A stretch of DNA of 64,000 nucleotides, taken from NCBI RefSeq assembly GCF_000182565.1, contig NW_015971540.1, positions 1,240,476 to 1,304,475 of the forward strand, read 5' to 3'. Below are positions 13,074 through 26,498 of this stretch, piece after piece (position 1 is the first letter of the stretch; every line of letters starts with the position of its first letter). The DNA comes from Spizellomyces punctatus DAOM BR117. Taxonomy: Eukaryota > Chytridiomycota > Chytridiomycetes > Spizellomycetales > Spizellomycetaceae. Made by a program: the position numbers and the translations under genes. Below the pieces are notes generated by a model. The model saw nothing but the letters and a program-made list of their open reading frames with translations, was not told where the DNA came from and searched no databases.

Positions 13074-13566
13074 GCATAGCACTAGTATGATGGTCTGTAG
13101 ATTTGTTGCGATATATATCTATTATTTCTTTGTATTTTTGTATGACAATAGGTGATGTGTGTTGCAGTCATTGTAATTCTCAACATTTCTGACTCGCACA
13201 TGTCAATCAACAAGAAAAACTATCCAAAGATCTAATACATAAATTGTAGAACTGCCGTTTATGATCTTCAGGGTCATAGAAGGAAATGCGCGTGTCATAA
13301 GCAGCGTCGGAGAGCGCGAAGAAGCGCGCAGCAATCCAAGACGCAGAATATGATATATAAAGTCCCAGAATTGTGACATGCCCCGCGCTAGAGAGGTTTT
13401 TGTTCATCCCTTTGTTATACACCAGGTATCAAGATAACTTTCAATCTGGGAATGCAGTTGCATGTCTGCTTTGCAGCTGCTTAGACCTGTCGACACCCTC
13501 TCGCGTCAGGTATTGTAGATCCATCAAGCTTGACAGCCAGTAGACTACAGGAAAGCTGTGCGCATC
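13074..13566. other. Intergenic region
   Basis: TSR1 3' flank and promoter of the next plus-strand gene. No conserved coding or RNA gene was seen. Confidence 0.6.
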
Positions 13567-16090
13567 ATGCTTGAACAGGTTTTCTTGGTTCTCCTGCAAG
13601 GTAAGAACGAGACCGTGCACGATCTTAAGCAAGAAAATATGGTTTTTTTAAAGCAACAATGCTGATTTGGAATTTCAGTGCTTGCGCTCCGCAGTGTCCA
13701 TGTAACCTGCCACCCGAACCACCCTAACATTGCCCCCCAAAACGCCCTTCATCCTCGCGCTAGTAACGAGCGATATTCAAGACAGTATGCCACTCTCGTC
13801 TTACTAAATACACCGGGGGCGACTCCCAATCCGGCGCTGCTGCCCGATGCCGCATCCCTCAGTCTTATTAACACAAAACCAGAACCAACAACCTTATCGG
13901 GCAGCGCCCAAGGGACTCCCGAAACCAGCGATTCCCAACAGAATTGTCCAGTCGGAAAATACCGCTCATCAGACTCGCGTGAATGTCTGTTATGTAAGAC
14001 CGGAATCAGTGCACCAGAATGTGCGGCAACAGGAACTACCACACACAGTTCTGCCGAGCCACTTAGTCGTGGCGGTTGGGATAACTTGAATGGAGGGGCG
14101 AAAGCTGCGGTGGTTGGTGGACCTGCAATAGCACTCGCTGGACTGTGCATTATGGCCTGGTTGTGTGTTCGCCAACGGAAGAGCAAAAAGGAATACCTGC
14201 AAATAAAGGAACATGGTACTAAACCTGACGACATGGTTACTGTGAGATCTATGCAAGGTAAGACATTGGTTGAAACTATCATTTTCAAGTCTTTTGGCTA
14301 ATGAAATCACAGCCGTCGAGCCAATCTTGCCGGATCTCACTGTAGTCGAGGTTAAGGAGCCCCCACATGCGCATTTAAATCCCACCGCCGACCAACCTCC
14401 AATAGTACCTCGGAAGACAAGCTTGGAGTCCAAGCGAGACGGTCAATCCGAGATGCAGGTTCAACGACCACCATCAACATGGCCTGGACAATCGAAACGA
14501 CAACGGGCTCCGTTCGCCCGCTCTTTGGGTCAAGCCCTCACTCAGGGAATAGCACAGCGATGGCATAGACTCAATACCTCCAACGAAATCTGTCCTAAAC
14601 CACCCATGGAAATGATCATGGCTGATCAGCGAGTTGGGCAGAGAGACTGGAAACAATCTCAGTCCGCTGCACACCAAGAAGACTCGCAGCCTCTTATGAG
14701 CACGGAATCCACGACGGCAGATTTCTTGATGGACAACGTTGGAGAACTTGAAGAACAGGAAGCGCAGCAGCAGCGACCGCAGGAGAGTCGCGAATTCGAC
14801 GCATCCCCCTCATTAGTATCGCCGGTACCACCTGAAGCGAATCCCTTCGTAGACTCAGCGACATACGGTCTAGCTGCGCCGACTACTGAAACCCCGTCGT
14901 TATTATCTCCAAAGATACTGGTGACCGAATCGCCTTCCACCCGCAAGAACAACACTACGGGCAGTCCTCGGCCATCTTCAGATCGCGACCGAGATTTCAA
15001 GGGAGATGATTCCAAATATGCGCGTGCAAAGACTCCAAACCGTACCCGCTCGCCCCTTGCAAGCCTCGCAAACCGCAAGTATTTCGATGACGATGATTTG
15101 CACAACATCAAGCGCCGAAACAAAATCCGGCAGGCTGCGCTCCAGGAGTACGCCTTAAATCAGGCCAAGGGCCCAAAGAAAAGCGGTGAATCCATTCCGA
15201 GTAGCGTCGCCAGCACCAGCAAGTTGAGGCCGGTTCGCAAGAGGACCAAATCGTCGCCCCTGGACGTCATGAATGCAGGAGATGATGTTCCTCTAATCAA
15301 TTTTGTTGGCCTCAAGAAGCCCGCATTGCGGCCCCAAGGTCAACCATCTCACTTTGATGGCTCTGCATCGCTCTATGGCTCATCTCGGTCGCTTGGAGCC
15401 GCCTCGAATTCTTCTGGATACCTTGCATCAGAGTCCTCTCATGGAATGTCCAATTCTTCCAGGGGCTTCCATCGAGACCCTAGGAGGCCATGGGAGAATG
15501 GATTATTCACAGCTGGGTCCATGTTGGCACCTCCTCCAGCTCACCCTCACGCGGCAGTGCCAATGTTGCGTCCGCCGCATGTTGGGATGGCACCAGGGAT
15601 GTATCACCCTGGGTATCGACAAGTGCCTGCCCCAACTGTTCAATCTCCCCATGGAGGCCTCCTACATTGCGCTCCACCTAGCGCGATGTACAATCCGTAC
15701 CCGCCAGCAACAGCCATGAATGGTAACTACTACCGACCTATGCCTCCGATGATGTCGACTAGGCAGGGAGAAGGTCGGGAACGGGAAGGCAGGTCACGCA
15801 GTCGAAGTCGCAACAAAAAGAATGAAGAAAGTGGCTCCATGCGCCGGGCCAAGAGTGCAGGGTCGCGATCGAGGCAAAGGGGGGATGCAAAAGGCAAAGC
15901 ATCAGATTCTTCTCCCTCACGCCGGAGTCGAAGCGCTGGTGGTAGAAAGGAACAGAGGAAAGCAGGTGACAGGCAGAGTGTAATTGAAGAGTTTGAAAAA
16001 CTGAGGAAAAGTAAGGGGAAGGGAAAAGCATTGGAGAGTGATGGCGATCGTACGAATACCGACGACACTAGTGAAGGATCAAGTGAATAG
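13567..16090 (+). CDS. Predicted single-pass membrane protein with basic Ser-rich cytoplasmic tail
   Basis: The family is not recognised. A 34-nt first exon (13567-13600, MLEQVFLVLLQ) splices in phase over intron 13601-13678. The second exon begins VLALRSVHVTC, so together they resemble a signal peptide. The ectodomain is short and has one cysteine cluster (NCPVGKYRSSDSRECLLCKT) like a TNFR/ephrin-type C-x-G-x-Y-C-x-x-C motif. A transmembrane helix follows at about residue 190 (AAVVGGPAIALAGLCIMAWL) with a basic stop-transfer sequence (RQRKSKK). Intron 14258-14312 keeps phase. The long remainder (about 590 residues) is disordered: acidic and Ser-rich, then a Pro/Met/His/Tyr-rich segment (about 15520-15760), then repeated RSRSRSR and KAKS-like basic stretches. 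The total is 796 residues with the frame exactly closed. A cell-surface receptor or adhesion sensor is possible but unproven. Confidence 0.65.
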
Positions 16091-16379
16091 GGAGGTAATG
16101 GGAAAAACGGTTCGATTATGGAAATTGGTTGAATATAGTGGAAACATATCAAGGAGTTTAGTGCTTGCTGGACTATACTACGTCTTTGTATTTCAAGTCG
16201 CATAGTGTTTTGTAAAAGAAATGTACATAGGAAGATCGAGCTATTAAAGTAAAAACTTTGTTCAAAGAGCCGATGCTTACGAGCGTGTTCTGTCATGGCA
16301 ACAAGCCGACATCCACGTTGATGAACACAGCGCGCTGTGCAGCAAACACAATTTCCTGCTGTGAGATGAAAGGCGAGCA

Positions 16380-17905
16380 ATGAAGTTGATACATAAGCAT
16401 ATCGAAAAGGACCGGTCGGGACAAGTCACTTTACTTCCGGAAGAAGCGGAGGATATGTGGCATGCGTACAACCTGATCGCCAAAGATGATTATCTCAAGA
16501 GCACTACGATTCGGTTAGTAGTTGGTATGACTGGCAGAAGTTTTAGCAAATGGTGGCCTGCTATCGGCTTCAATATTCATTATTCTTCCCTTGACTTTAT
16601 AGGAGAGTTGTATCGGAAACAGCCACCGGAAGTACGGACAAGTCGACTGTTCGTACAGTGCTCACAATACGAGTTGAGGAGGTGGACTTTGATACACAAG
16701 CATGCATGCTCAGAGTATCGGGGAGGAATGTCGTTGAGAACAAGTTTGTGAAGGTGCGCACCAGGTGGGATGGTGTGTATGTCGAGATTGGCATGAATTT
16801 GTTGCTTACGAGGTGTAACACTTTTTACAGATGGGGGCCTACCACACCATCGATCTCGAGCTCAACCGCAACTTCACCCTAGCAAAAGTTGAATGGGACG
16901 TGATCTCGCTCGAACGTATTGATGACGCCTGCAACATTGCGAACAGAGCAGACGTCGCCGCGGTAGTGCTTCAAGAGGGCCTTGCAAATCTATGCCTTGT
17001 AACGCAAAATATGACCATTGTCCGACAACGCATCGAAACCAATATACCACGAAAACGGAAGGGATCGACTACAAATCATGATAAAGGCATGACAAGATTC
17101 TTTGAACAGGTTTATCAAGCTATTTTGCGGCATGTAAATTTCGATATTGTAAAGGTCTTGATTATATCTAGCCCTGGTTTTGTCAAGGTAACAATTCACA
17201 AAACCGATGGTGACGCTTTCCGAACAGACATGAACCCTGTACTTTTATAGGACGCGCTATACCAATATATATTCGCCACAGCTATCCGAACCGACAATAA
17301 AACCATTTTGGAAAACCGTTCTAAATTCCTGCTCGTATACTGCTCCTCGGGTCAAAAGCATGCTCTGACCGAAGTCTTGCAGCAGCCTTCCGTTCAATCA
17401 CAACTAAGCGACACGAAATATGCTACCGAAGTCCGGAGCCTCGATCGTTTCTACCAAATGCTTGCAAACGATCCCGATAGAGCGTTTTATGGATTCAAGC
17501 ATGTGTGCTTGGCTGCTGAGCGGGGTGCGGTGGATACACTGATGGTTACCGATGAACTGTTCAGGTATGCTCGAGGCAGACCATGTCAATCTGTCGTATA
17601 ATATTTTCCTAACAATGGATGCATTTTGCAGATCAGCAGATATTCCTACTCGCCGCAAATATATTGCGTTAGTGGAACAAGTGAGATCAACGGGCGGATC
17701 GGTCCTCATTTTCTCGTCATTGCACACATCTGGGGAGCAGTTGAATCAGTTGACGGGAGTAGCGGCCACATTACACTTCCCACTACCGGATATAGAAGAG
17801 ATTGCAGAGGAGGAGGAGGAAGCTGCGCGGCGGGCCGCAGACGGCAATGTCGATGAAGACCTTGAGAATGATTTTGTGGATAGAGATTTAACCACTGCTG
17901 TATGA
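16380..17905 (+). CDS. DOM34: Protein Pelota / DOM34, ribosome rescue factor
   Basis: DOM34/Pelota is an eRF1 paralogue that, with HBS1, splits stalled ribosomes in no-go and non-stop decay. The ATG at 16380 gives [20 protein letters not shown], and [17 protein letters not shown] is the classic N-terminal SM-like domain. The exon junctions give [20 protein letters not shown] and [20 protein letters not shown]. The central domain includes [20 protein letters not shown] and [15 protein letters not shown]. The C-terminal L7Ae-like domain includes [40 protein letters not shown] and [20 protein letters not shown]. The tail is acidic. As expected for Pelota it lacks the GGQ motif of eRF1. It ends at TGA 17903-17905, with about five introns. 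It is convergent with the forkhead gene. Confidence 0.95.
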
Positions 17906-18275
17906 CCAAGTCTCGCTCTCTTTTGGCGTGTTTCACTATTCCTGTTCCTTGAACGATGGGTTTGAGCGTTCTGTTATAACGTGCGCAGGGGAAGTCCGTG
18001 GTACCACAGCAGGAATTATACCACATTAGACTCTGCACGGATGCCACTGGGTCAAGAGTTCGCTGATAAGGCGGGTGTGCGAATTATGGTATGTGCCAGA
18101 CCAGGCTGGAATGCGAGGAATGAATGCACAATGCCAGGTACTATTGAACAAAACAAAAGAGGCTCGCGCAAAACAAAAAAAAAGAAGCAAAAGTCTCATA
18201 ATTTTCCTCAACGAGTCAAGCGATGAACCCCGCTGCTATCTACATAACACGTAATAATGCAACCACCAACCAGCG

Positions 18276-21035
<2,760 letters not shown>

Positions 21036-24000
21036 TTACACTATTTGAAAACTGTTTGTCGCACCCGAGTGGGATGTCGTCACCGCGATAGTCTTATGCC
21101 TGTAAAAGATATAGCGGGCGGTGAGTACTGGATCATGTAAAACAAGCTGCACGTCTGGAACTCACCTGCCGAAATATCGAAGGCGATACGTCCCGCTGGT
21201 AAAAAGAAAAATACACAGAAGGATGAGAATGAGAGAATTCCCTAAAACTAGGATACAGACATAAAAAAAAAACAAAACATCTTACGCGAAACTGGGACGG
21301 TTGAGCCAACTCTCCATTCAATGGTACATCTGCTCTCCGCAACGCCAATACGAGCCCATCTATATTTGGTATCCCACCCGGCATCATCCAAGACGACCGT
21401 CCACTTCCCATCCGGCAACTGTCGTTCTACGGTCATGTATGTGCTTGACGCCCCGCCGGGTAACCTTCCATTGGGTATATCAACTGTCCCGCTAGCGCTC
21501 AAGGTATCCGACGTCGATGCACCATTCCGAGGATGTGCGCAGACAAATTCTGCTTTTACGGTATCAGTCCCGACTTTGAAGGGACCAGTACTTGGTTGAA
21601 CCAACACATCGCCAAAGCGTTTGCCCAAGGGTGCAGTGTCAAGTACGACTCCGGTGAGGAAATTCACGTCCTTGTTGTCGGATGGTTCAGTTGTACTCGG
21701 GAAGGCCGGCGAAGGCGGTGGCATGGAACCAGTGGCAAAGGAGTGAGCCAGAGTGGTGAAGGATTGAATATGGCCGTTTAAGGTATTTGGACCAAAAGTG
21801 GTAGAGCCGCCCTCGTAGCGTTGAACTTGGTATTCTTCGAACGTGGTGACCTTGTGTATATAAGGAAGGTAAGTTTAACATAAGCGTCTAATACGACGAG
21901 GCAAAACTGCCTTGGAACAAGCGCCCTTCACAGTGAATCTATTCCTGTAACACTTACGTAGCTAGAATAAAGGTTCGATAATCCGGCAATAACAACCTCA
22001 GCATCCCCATCAACCGTACCGTCCGCAACCATTTGCGCTTTGACAGCATCACGGAGCCTTCTTCCACTCATTGTGGTAATCTCCCCAGGAAACCCGATTA
22101 TCGCCAGCTTCCTGGTGATGAGAAACATCTGAACTGGGAGTTTTTGAGGCTGCCACCAATAAGGCGTCTAACCAGTGAAAAGGCGGATTATAAACCAGTT
22201 TGCTAATAAGAAAGAAACGGGGCAAAAATGGACTTACGCCCATTTCTCCAGTGGCCAGCAAAATAGGCTTTGGTTTGTGGCAATCGACCAGCTCCTGAGA
22301 CGGAGTTTTTAAGAGGTTTCTTACAAAGTTCCAAAAGGGCCGGCCGTTGGGGTCATTTTCACCTTGCCACGATATTCCAGTTGCTGGGTTATCCGTCGTA
22401 CCCGCAGAAAATGCGTATCCCATAGCTGGAGCACACACTTTAACGCTCGCACCAGTGGTGGTATTCGTAATTGTAATTTTTGACATTTCAATCCATGTAT
22501 GGCGGTAGTCAACAACAGCGTTGGAGGACGGCTGAAGCATCTTTGTAGTGGCGGATGGAGGTTGCTTGACTAGGTCTTTGGCTTTCTGGAACTGTCTCTG
22601 ACCAATAATCTCGGTGGAGAGCTGGTCACCGCCTTCTTCATACCCAGGACCGCGAGCGACGCACTTGTCGAGTTTTCCACCACATGAATTTTTGCCGCCA
22701 TCACACGGTTCGCCGGTGTCAATGCATCGAGGTCCTTGGAGATTAGGCGAAACGTCACCCTAGAACAGAGAAAGCGATCAATTCCTAGCTCGTGGATTAA
22801 CGATCATAAACTAGTCTGTTCAATCATACCGCATTTGTCTGCGCAAACGCTGCGACAAAGCCCAGATTCATATTGCTCCGCTCTTCCAGTTCCCACATAT
22901 ATGATGCATAACCTTTGTTATCTCCAGACACCAAAGAATTGCTAGCGTTCATAGAAACAGGATGAACAGCGAACCAATTCACAACGCCTCGAAGACGAGT
23001 GCCGGATTTATCTTTGATCGAAAGCAGAACCATGGTTTTATCCACGTTATCGGAATACCGAGCTCGTTCTTGTGCTGGGTTGTTGGCATAGGATTGAGGA
23101 GAGCGATTGATGGATGCATTGTCGAGGGGTCCACTGGTAACAGTTGCGATGCCCGGGGTAAAGTCTTGGTGGGCAGCAAAAATGGCATCGGCAATGCCTT
23201 GGGCAATGGCTTCGCGGGCGCCAGGAGTTACCCCTAAGCGGTATAACCATAAGAATGCGATCAAAACTTGCTCACGTATAGCATAACACCTACCGAAATT
23301 GGGTACTTGGTACATGCTATCCGTCATCCGTCATTAAAACACCGGGTCAATAAAAATGATGGTTCATGCAAAAAGAGATGGGGTACATACAAATCATCGT
23401 TATATCCCCCAGGCCCGGAATGAGTATGAGTCGATGAAATCATGACATTATCCACCGAATACAAGGCAGCCTCTGTTGGAGAGAGTTTGTTTTGAAGGTA
23501 CCGTACGGCTAGCTTTCGAACTCGATGGGATGGGGAACCCGTCTCGGCGGACACAAATACTACCCGTCGTGCGGGATTGGATGAGGTTGAAAAGATGAAC
23601 GCTGTGATGGACGACACCTTTCGGTTAGTGAGGGCCTATTTTATAAAAGAGCGGTCAATGCCATACGACTCTACCGACCACGAGCTTTTAGCCGTAAATG
23701 TACGCCGTTGGCTTTTTGGTTCAGTTCCGCATATCCTACATTGTTCACAACAGATACGTTAAAAGCATGGAACAAGCACTACTGACATCAAGCTATGCGC
23801 ATGGTATATAACGATCGATAAAGCCATGTATATGACATCTCTTCACCACATCAGGCCGTGGCATTGCGTATATTATAACATGTCACCACTCACCCATCAT
23901 GGTGATCTCTCCAATTGGCCCTGTAATGTCTGCTATACCCACACCGACCTTTTGAGGAAAACAGTCACATCAAGAACGTTTATCCTCTAAACTTATGCAG

Positions 24001-24133
24001 TGCGACAAACCATCAACTCGTCAGAGACTTGACGCGGTCGGAACGTCGTAGGAGCGGCAACAGCATGGTTAAGCAGAAGGCAGGCCACCGCAAGGATGAT
24101 TCCTATCATAGTTGTGACGCTCATAGAATGCAT
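21036..24133 (-). CDS. Neutral ceramidase (secreted or ER-processed)
   Basis: Neutral ceramidase hydrolyses ceramide to sphingosine and fatty acid. The start ATG at 24131-24133 gives a signal peptide (MHSMSVTTMIGIILAVACLL then LNHAVAAP). After intron 1 the mature N-terminus reads VGVGIADITGPIGEITMMG, the family signature. GYAELNQKANGVHLRLKARA follows, then AFIFSTSSNPARRVVFVSAE. The zinc and catalytic region is intact: MISSTHTHSGPGGYNDD (His-rich metal motif), NWFAVHPVSMNASNSLVSGD with the active-site Ser context, then NLGFVAAFAQTNAGDVSPN-type sequence across an intron. The C-terminal immunoglobulin-like domain ends in GTYRLRYFGR and a last small exon HKTIAVTTSHSGATNSFQIV, stopping at TAA 21036-21038. 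About ten introns. It is roughly full length for the family (about 700 residues). Confidence 0.92.
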
Positions 24134-24669
24134 TATGGCCCTTTTTACAGGTAGGCAGCCGTTTTTAAGGAATATCCAGGTCTGTCAGATGGGGAGGGGT
24201 ACCAAGCTACTTAATTCTATTACGTGCTCAAATTCAACATTGGGAAACCCTTCCCTTTTCAACAATTCTGCCCATTTATTTTCTATGATAAAATGGGGTT
24301 ACATGTGTGCTTATCAAGAGACCAAGCACAAAAGTCTGCCAGTTTTTTTTTCGTTGGATGACCTCCATTTGCAGACACAAGTTGGCTCACCTCCATGAAC
24401 ACATCGGGCGATCACAGGCACAGTCACGCAACTCTCTCGTAATCCGGAATTGCTGGTTTTTTACCCTTTGGCGAAATTGGAACACTTCCAACGACTGTCG
24501 AGCTTTTCATGGCAAAGAATGGGCCATAACATAGTTCCAGATCGTTGCGTTGTTTACCAAATAAGATAGGATTGCACTCGATTAGGAACATTCTTATTCC
24601 ATTTCGTTTAGGGCCTTCCAAATGTTTACAACCATCCAAATGGATGTGATCATTATTCCGTGTAGACGA

Positions 24670-25204
24670 TTACTCAAAACATTGTTCATTTTTACGTTTT
24701 GGTAGCTTGCTCCAAAGAGATTTCTTGTTGCGCAAATAGTTTGCAGCACATCCCCTGAAAACACAATAGCCAACAGAAATCAGAGTGTTCTACAGCAGAA
24801 TGGTGACGCAACCACTGAAATCCCCGAGATTCGGAGGACAACTCGAATTTAGAGCTTTGGAACACAATAGAACGAGCGGTTATTACATTGTGGTATTTCG
24901 CCGTCAAACACTTGAAATCGAGTACAGGATAATGCTCCATAAGATTTGCCCAAAATTCCTGTGTAATTGTTACTTTGTCAAAAGGATGATATAAGCTGTT
25001 GACCGATGCTGGAGGTCTGGGAGGTTTGGAAGTAGGGAGGAACCAATCAGAATTGGTTCGATCCTCACAAAGCGCGTCCTGTCGTGTCGCGGTTACTCGC
25101 GTCTGGGGGCGAACTTTTGCTGTAACGTACCTTTTGAGGCATCTTGGTTCAAAAACGAACGCTGGAGCAGCATATCCAGAACCTTTTACGATACCGCGGG
25201 ACAC
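24670..25204 (-). CDS. Possible mitochondrial ribosomal protein (mL58/MRPL20-like), start not resolved
   Basis: An open frame with coding-like composition reads WFLPTSKPPRPPASVNSLYH, VTITQEFWANLMEHYPVLDF and LTAKYHNVITARSIVFQSSK. An in-phase intron (about 24745-24845; acceptor ttttcag) leads to GCAANYLRNKKSLWSKLPKR and a stop at 24670-24672. The pattern of proline-rich leader, helical start, acidic position, helix-turn-helix-like segment and final basic Trp-containing helix resembles the fungal mitochondrial large-subunit protein mL58. No in-frame ATG exists near the 5' end, so a first exon upstream is required. Candidate ATGs near 25260 and 25180 do not join cleanly. It could instead be a random open frame in the divergent promoter between ceramidase and the APSES gene. 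The call is tentative. Confidence 0.35.
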
Positions 25205-25342
25205 TCTGACGTTGGTATGTGTCGGGCCACTTCTTTTGAAGCGGCTCTGGGAGTTGGGTCATTGTGAGAAACGGAAGAGCTCAAGCCCTATTTTCTCGTG
25301 TTTAGTAGCAACGTTGAGCCATAGTCGTATCGGAGTGCAACA

Positions 25343-26498
25343 ATGCTTAGCACCCAATTACCAGATCGAAACCTACTGGAGAACGGTCCAGAAGACGAGG
25401 ACAGCAGTACAATATTAGCAAGTAAACCAGAAGATATGCTGGACGAACCACATCCGAAACCGAGGGATCCTGCTTCCGTCAACGACTACAATGAAAGTAA
25501 TAGGAATGACTCCACTTTGGGGCTTCAACTTCCTTCATCGTTGGATCTATTAGCTCATGCAGCAACCGAGTCATTTACACGAAAGCGAAAGATGAGCGAA
25601 AGTGACACTGTGGATAAAGAGAAAGACGGGAGTGTCGATGACAGTAAGAGATGTCGAGCCGATCAAGTGTCTGAATTGGTAAAGAGTGCCATGGTCATTG
25701 CAACATTATTGAGCGTATTTGTAACCTTGTTGTGTAACAGCATTCCCAAGATCCGACCCTTCTTTTCAATCTACTCACACAGGAGCGTTCCAACAATGCC
25801 AGTCTCATCAAAGATTTGGAGCTCCTACATACATCACATGCCGCCAAAAACCTCCATATCACTCAACTGGAAGCGGTCAACGAAGAGCTGGTAAACCTAC
25901 TAGTGGAGAGAGATCGAAGAATCGAGGACCTAGTCAGGGCTCTTGTCGGTGGCGCTGGTTCATCTTCCGCGGCAGCACCCAGATCTGAGCCTCATATAAC
26001 CACCTCTATAACCCTCAAACCCAGCAAAACCATCATCGCAAACGTCCCAACCACTCCAACTGACAGCTTACCCCCAACCCCCGATACTACTATCATAAGC
26101 CCCCAACAACCACCAGCGCTCTCAACAGCAAACTGGGGTGGCATCCCAGTCTACCAGCTCCATCTCGCAAGCACAACGATCATGCGCCGAAAAACGGATT
26201 CTTGGATCAATGTGACCCACGTCCTCAAAGCTGCAAATATTCCGCGTGGATCTCGTTTGAGAATTTTGGAGAAGGAAATGCATACTGGCGAACATGAGAA
26301 GATTCAGGGTGGGTACGGAAAATATCAAGGGACCTGGTGAGTTTGCATTGTGTACCATGTACAGCTACAAGTTCAATTGTTCATCCCCTCCCCTTCATTA
26401 GGGTCCCGCTTCACCGTGCTTACAAACTGGCGGAACGGTACGGCCTGCTACAAACGCTGAGTCCCATATTCAATGTGGAATGTTTTATCAGAGAATAG
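25343..26498 (+). CDS. KilA-N / APSES-type DNA-binding protein
   Basis: Three exons (25343-25678, 25783-26336, 26402-26498) close to exactly 328 residues. The N-terminal half is acidic and disordered with a basic patch (TRKRKMSES). A coiled coil follows at about residues 113-165 (ERSNNASLIKDLELLHTSHA, LEAVNEELVNLLVERDRRIE), then a Thr/Pro-rich linker. The C-terminus is the KilA-N/APSES fold: GIPVYQLHLASTTIMRRKTD, SWINVTHVLKAANIPRGSRL, KIQGGYGKYQGTW, VPLHRAYKLAERYGLLQTLS. The GTWVPL junction falls exactly across intron 2. APSES factors (such as Swi4/Mbp1, StuA, Xbp1) regulate the cell cycle and development in fungi. Unusually, the DNA-binding domain is at the extreme C-terminus, after the coiled coil, and there are no ankyrin repeats. 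Confidence 0.85.

Noticed and set aside
25040-25085. GGTTCGATCC resembling a tRNA B box
   Set aside because: No flanking stem pairing; it lies within a coding-like frame on the other strand.
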